Shown here piece after piece: positions 60,367-64,000 of a DNA stretch of 64,000 nucleotides (positions are counted from its first letter, which is position 1; each line of letters starts with the position of its first letter). The DNA comes from Apodemus sylvaticus. Its lineage: Eukaryota; Chordata; Mammalia; Rodentia; Muridae. The stretch spans positions 30,759,807 to 30,823,806 of the forward strand of contig NC_067495.1 in assembly GCF_947179515.1 (NCBI RefSeq), in the 5' to 3' direction. The translations under genes and the position numbers were made by a program. Under the pieces are notes generated by a model that saw only the letters and a program-made list of their open reading frames with translations, was not told the origin of the DNA and searched no databases.

Positions 60367-61931
60367 TACAAGGGGTCATGGAGAGAAAGTTGGTAGGAAA
60401 TTGATAAAGGTATGGAAAGGCAAGAGATCAGTCTAGAATCAGAATGGTGACTAGGCTTGAAGCAATGGCAAGTATGGGGATGTAGGAATGAGCTCGTATG
60501 GGTTGACAGAGGGTAAAAGTTGAAAGGAAAAGAGTCTGGAAGAAGATCGTTTGGAGGAAGAATAAGTTCCACTAGGAAAAAAAAAGTCGACAACACGGAA
60601 AAGGAAGATATGAAAAAGCTTTAATATTGCCCATCTGGCACTGATGGGTGAGAAAGACTCAATCCCAATATTCCTGAAGCAAAAATAGAACCATGTCTGG
60701 GTGCCAGACAATGATGGTTGGATACAGAGCCTTTCTCAAGAAACAAATAACTATGATGTGGATGGTGGCACTGCCCACAGCAGCAGCAAAAGCAGCCTCA
60801 CTACCAAAACCAAAGCTACCACCAAAACAAAAAAAAAAGATAATAGTTGGAAAACTAATGGTGGCTATACACACAAAATGAATTAGGAATCTGGAAAGCG
60901 AGGGATAAAGGAAAACTGTCTTGTAAATGGGACAATGGTTTAGAGTGCTTTAAATGGGGAGATAATACAGTAACAATGGGGGAAGTAATAAAGACAGAAG
61001 GGACAAAGGGCAGGCACTCAAAGTGGGTAAGTGCAAGAGCAAATACGGACATGGATGTAGTCATTAATAGGACTAATAGACTCAGGATATGAGGAAAGAA
61101 GGAGAATGGAGGAGGTACCAACAGGGCAGAAGAGGAGGAAGCACAGGTAAAAAGACACAGGTGTGAGGCAAAAGAGAGGAGAGGAGGGAAAATAGGATGG
61201 GAAGGAAAGAAATTGTAGAGAATAATATGGCAAGGTAGAAAAAAAAGAGGCATTGGAAGTACAAAATCAGGAGAAAAGGGTAACCACTGCTGCCTGATGC
61301 CACCCAGCTCTTGGGAGCCAGCAGAGAAAAACTGGGAATCCTCGAGTTCTGGCCACAAGGATCAAAGGATGTAAAGGGAAATCAACTGAGGAATGGAGGA
61401 ACCAGCAAGTTAAACATCAATCGATTCATACATACATGCATACATACATACACACACACATACATATATACACCCCTCTTTGTAATGGCTGATAAAGGAA
61501 GGCTACTCTACATCAGAAAAACACAAATGTATCTCAAGGCTTACAATGATGAGGCAGACCTAGACTCCCTGGACAGAGGAACTGGATGCAAGAAGAGAGA
61601 TAATCTTAGGACACTCTAAGAAGAATAACAAAAGGCTGGCTTAAGCAAGAGCAAGTTGCTGCAGATGATAGAAACCTTCAGCACCAAGGCTAAATTCAAA
61701 CCTCAATCTCATATGGTGGAAGGAAACAGCCTTCTACATGGCAACTTCTCATATGAAGATGGCAGGTTTAAAGCCTTCTGCACTCATGTGTATGTTGTGC
61801 TTACAGTAACACACACACAAGCACATGGAGAAGATACCTCAAGCACCTGCCAAAGCACACTCACACATAGACTCACAGACACCTACATACACTGAACACA
61901 CAAAAATGCTAGTTTTACAAAAATATTTGAA

Positions 61932-62270
61932 AGATGTGGGGGTTTGAATGTTAATGGACCAAAAAGGCTCTAAGTTTCCAGTCGTTTCTCACTGGGAATG
62001 GTGCTTTTGGAAGAGATTTATAGGTCTGACGTGGCAGGAGGAAGTGTGTTTGTGGAGGTGGGGTGGGCCTTATGGTTCCAAAGGCCCTATTCAAGACCAG
62101 AGTCTGAACCTTATAATACAGATGTTTCTAGGAACTTAAAACATCATCCAACCTATATGTGCCACCTTGCAGAATGTCAGATTGCTGCTGACTATTGGCA
62201 CATCTTAAGCCTCTGTGAGAGAGGGTTAGAAATAAATGTGCTCGCTCAAAACAGATCAATAAGCTGAAAA
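61932..62270 (+). repeat. Dispersed rodent repeat, third copy
   Basis: Copy of the 7,035-7,370 repeat at the same place in the Y module of unit 4. Confidence 0.5.
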
Positions 62271-63120
62271 GGAGGAATGTTTGGATGGCAATATACAGCA
62301 TGACACATCCATATCACTCCTTAATCATCACAGAAAGAACAGAGCACATCTGTAATGTGGGAGTGGGCTGGACTGTATATACAGGACTCGTACATGGAAA
62401 GAAATACAGGGAAATGGTGTTTTAATCTATCAACTGACAGCAGCTCAGTGACCTAAGAAAGAATGCCCAACCACACTGAACCCCTCAATATACTATCGAG
62501 GTCTTGGCAGGTGTTCTTCAGGAAGCACTACAATTCCCTATAGTCTCTGACATATTGGTGGCTCCCCAGGGAAGGTTTTCTCTTCCCTGGTGTGGTTACT
62601 GAGAAGCTGCCCATAGGTCAGCACATGATCCCGCACAAGCACTCATACAAGCAACACTAAAGAAACTAGTTAGAGAACATACAAAACCAGAAAAATATGG
62701 AGTAGTAACTTCAAAAGCAGTGTTCCAAAGGTAGAATTAGCATGAGAATATGTGTAGCTTTAAAAACAACCCAAACCTAGGTTGTACATGGATGGAAATG
62801 TCACACAATCAGAGAATAATACCATCAACACTTACATTCCTTAGCCACTCTAAATATTCTCACCCTGCTGAGAAACAACAAGATTAAAGTTCAACAATAA
62901 CTTACACGTACCTCTTTGGGAAAATCAGTACTAGCTTTTTAGAAGGCTTTTCCAGCCTGGGTAGTACTGGGATGAGGGCAGCAGTCAACCCTGAAAGCTG
63001 CTCTGGGAAATTTTTACCTGTGACTTTTATACTCAGGGGCCTATACCAGGACAGAAAAGCAGGTAAGAGTCAAAATAAGAGACCTGTGCAACTATCCAAA
63101 TCCTCACATCAGGAATTTTC

Positions 63121-64000
63121 CGGGAACCAAGGTGACAGGGCTCAGGCAGGCCCTGCGCCCACAACCACTGGCCATCGCTGGCCAAACGGGCTACAAGCAG
63201 GGGCAGATTTATGGTGCCTTTCACCGCACAGAAGCCACTTCAGAACTCTGCTTCCTGCCAGTCACGAGAGATTCGCATCCATCTTGGTTCTCAGACTCCA
63301 GAGAGATCAAACAGACTGAGGTATGCAAATATAACCAGAGGCCAATATCGCTGGGGTCTAAGCCCGACGGGCGTTGGCCTGCACCCAAGCCCTGGACTGT
63401 TCGGGAGTGGGGGGGGGGGCATCGGGGTCCAACCCAACCAGAAGGTTTTTTGCCCGGGCCTGGCACGCGCTGCCATTCTGCCTACAGGACTCCAGAGAGT
63501 TCCAGCAGGCAAAGCAGGCTAACAGGCATAGCCCGAGGCTAACATAGTGGGGGTCTAGGCCCCAACAGGCCCTGGACTGACCCGAAGTACGGGGCGTCCT
63601 GGTGGGCCATCTGTGTGTCAACCCGGCCAGGGGTTGTTAGCCCAGCAGACTCTCCCAGCACTTTCAGGGAGCGCACGTGCAAGCATGCCAGCAATCCTGG
63701 CCACCTGACAGACCCAATTAACAGTCATAGCCCAAGGGGAACTTTGCTCGGACCTTGGCCTCCCAGGCTTTTGCCTAGATTCATGGCCTGAGCAGCTAGG
63801 CTAGCCTTGTGTGCACCAACCCGAATAGGAGATCGGCTGCCCAGCAGAGTGATCAGCATGCTGAAAAGGTCCCTGCAGCATACACCCTTCAGTACTCCCT
63901 GAAGGAGCAAACAGGAACCATCTGGTTCACAGACACAATCTGGGGCAAAGCACACTAGGGCTGCAAGGGCACCCAAGAGGAGGACAGCACATCAGCAATC
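63121..64000 (+). mobile_element. L1 5'UTR, element continues past the window
   Basis: Begins abruptly inside Y-type sequence (unit 1 continues undisturbed at 8,232). Matches the L1 5'UTR at 35,286-36,100, with monomer-like blocks near 63,428, 63,618 and 63,818 (spacing about 190-200 bp). It reaches sequence resembling 22,760-22,810, just upstream of ORF1. Contains a long G run near 63,407-63,419. Not in other units, so a post-duplication insertion. Frames inside are not genes. Confidence 0.88.

Larger units (their letters stand above)
57661..63120. repeat. Tandem array unit 4 (S segment, island, Y module)
   Basis: Closest to unit 1 throughout. Relative to unit 1 it lacks about 890 bp (unit 1 positions about 635-1,520; junction near 58,300) and lacks the unit 1 L1. 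Contains a (CA)n at about 58,538-58,571, purine tract 58,870-59,330, island 59,170-60,280, Y module 60,350-63,120 with (CATA)n (about 61,430-61,470) and dispersed repeat 61,932-62,270. Cut at 63,120 by an L1. Confidence 0.82.

Overview
The window is non-coding genomic DNA of a murine rodent (Mus or a close relative; species not resolved). The evidence is a B1 SINE with the murine head sequence, several rodent LINE-1 (L1) copies with murine-type ORF1/ORF2, rodent-type LTR elements and many (CA)n, (CT)n and (GGAT)n microsatellites. I find no convincing intact host protein-coding gene. Nearly all long open frames are L1 ORF1/ORF2 remnants, frames in purine-rich DNA, or frames inside CpG-rich L1 5'UTRs.

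Layout. The backbone is a tandem array of four diverged copies of a roughly 9-11 kb unit, heavily interrupted by retroelements. Unit 1 is about 1-10,690 and carries a 3' L1 fragment at 3,521-5,436. An inserted block of about 21 kb (10,690-31,920) follows. It holds an old L1, an LTR retrovirus fragment, a long L1 with three further insertions in it (a foreign L1 3'UTR piece, a B1, and a full-length L1 with target-site duplication), and another old L1 tail with a solo LTR in it. Unit 2 is 31,925-45,185, with a nearly full-length L1 at 35,251-41,882, fused at about 45,185 to a promoterless partial unit (45,186-49,165). Unit 3 is 49,166-57,660. Unit 4 is 57,661-63,120, cut by the start of another L1 that runs off the window.

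The array's own signal. Each unit has a CpG-rich island of about 1 kb (near 2,400-3,440, 34,216-35,250, 51,925-52,870 and 59,170-60,280). The islands are far more alike than their flanks. Each contains an ETS motif (decayed in unit 2), a CCAAT box, an ATG next to splice-donor-like GTGAG on both strands, and a 36-bp minisatellite with a GC box plus TTAAAA (about 4, 3, 3 and 6 copies). Each unit also has a minus-strand AATAAA about 300 bp above the island once insertions are removed. The simplest reading is a head-to-tail, minus-strand array in which the promoter of one unit drives a transcript ending just before the promoter of the next. The product is unknown. The exon-1 layout (short 5' exon ending at or just after ATG) resembles clustered KRAB zinc-finger genes, but no KRAB box or C2H2 finger is visible here, so that link is only a hypothesis.

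The best leads are the conserved promoter island with its copy-number-variable minisatellite, CpG decay with ETS loss restricted to unit 2, a clean L1 3' transduction (5,221-5,379), a retrocopy of antisense L1 RNA with its own poly(A) and target duplication (52,880-53,437), L1-in-L1 nesting, and an intact 423-codon ORF1 with 22-residue coiled-coil repeats. All similarity statements were made by eye.
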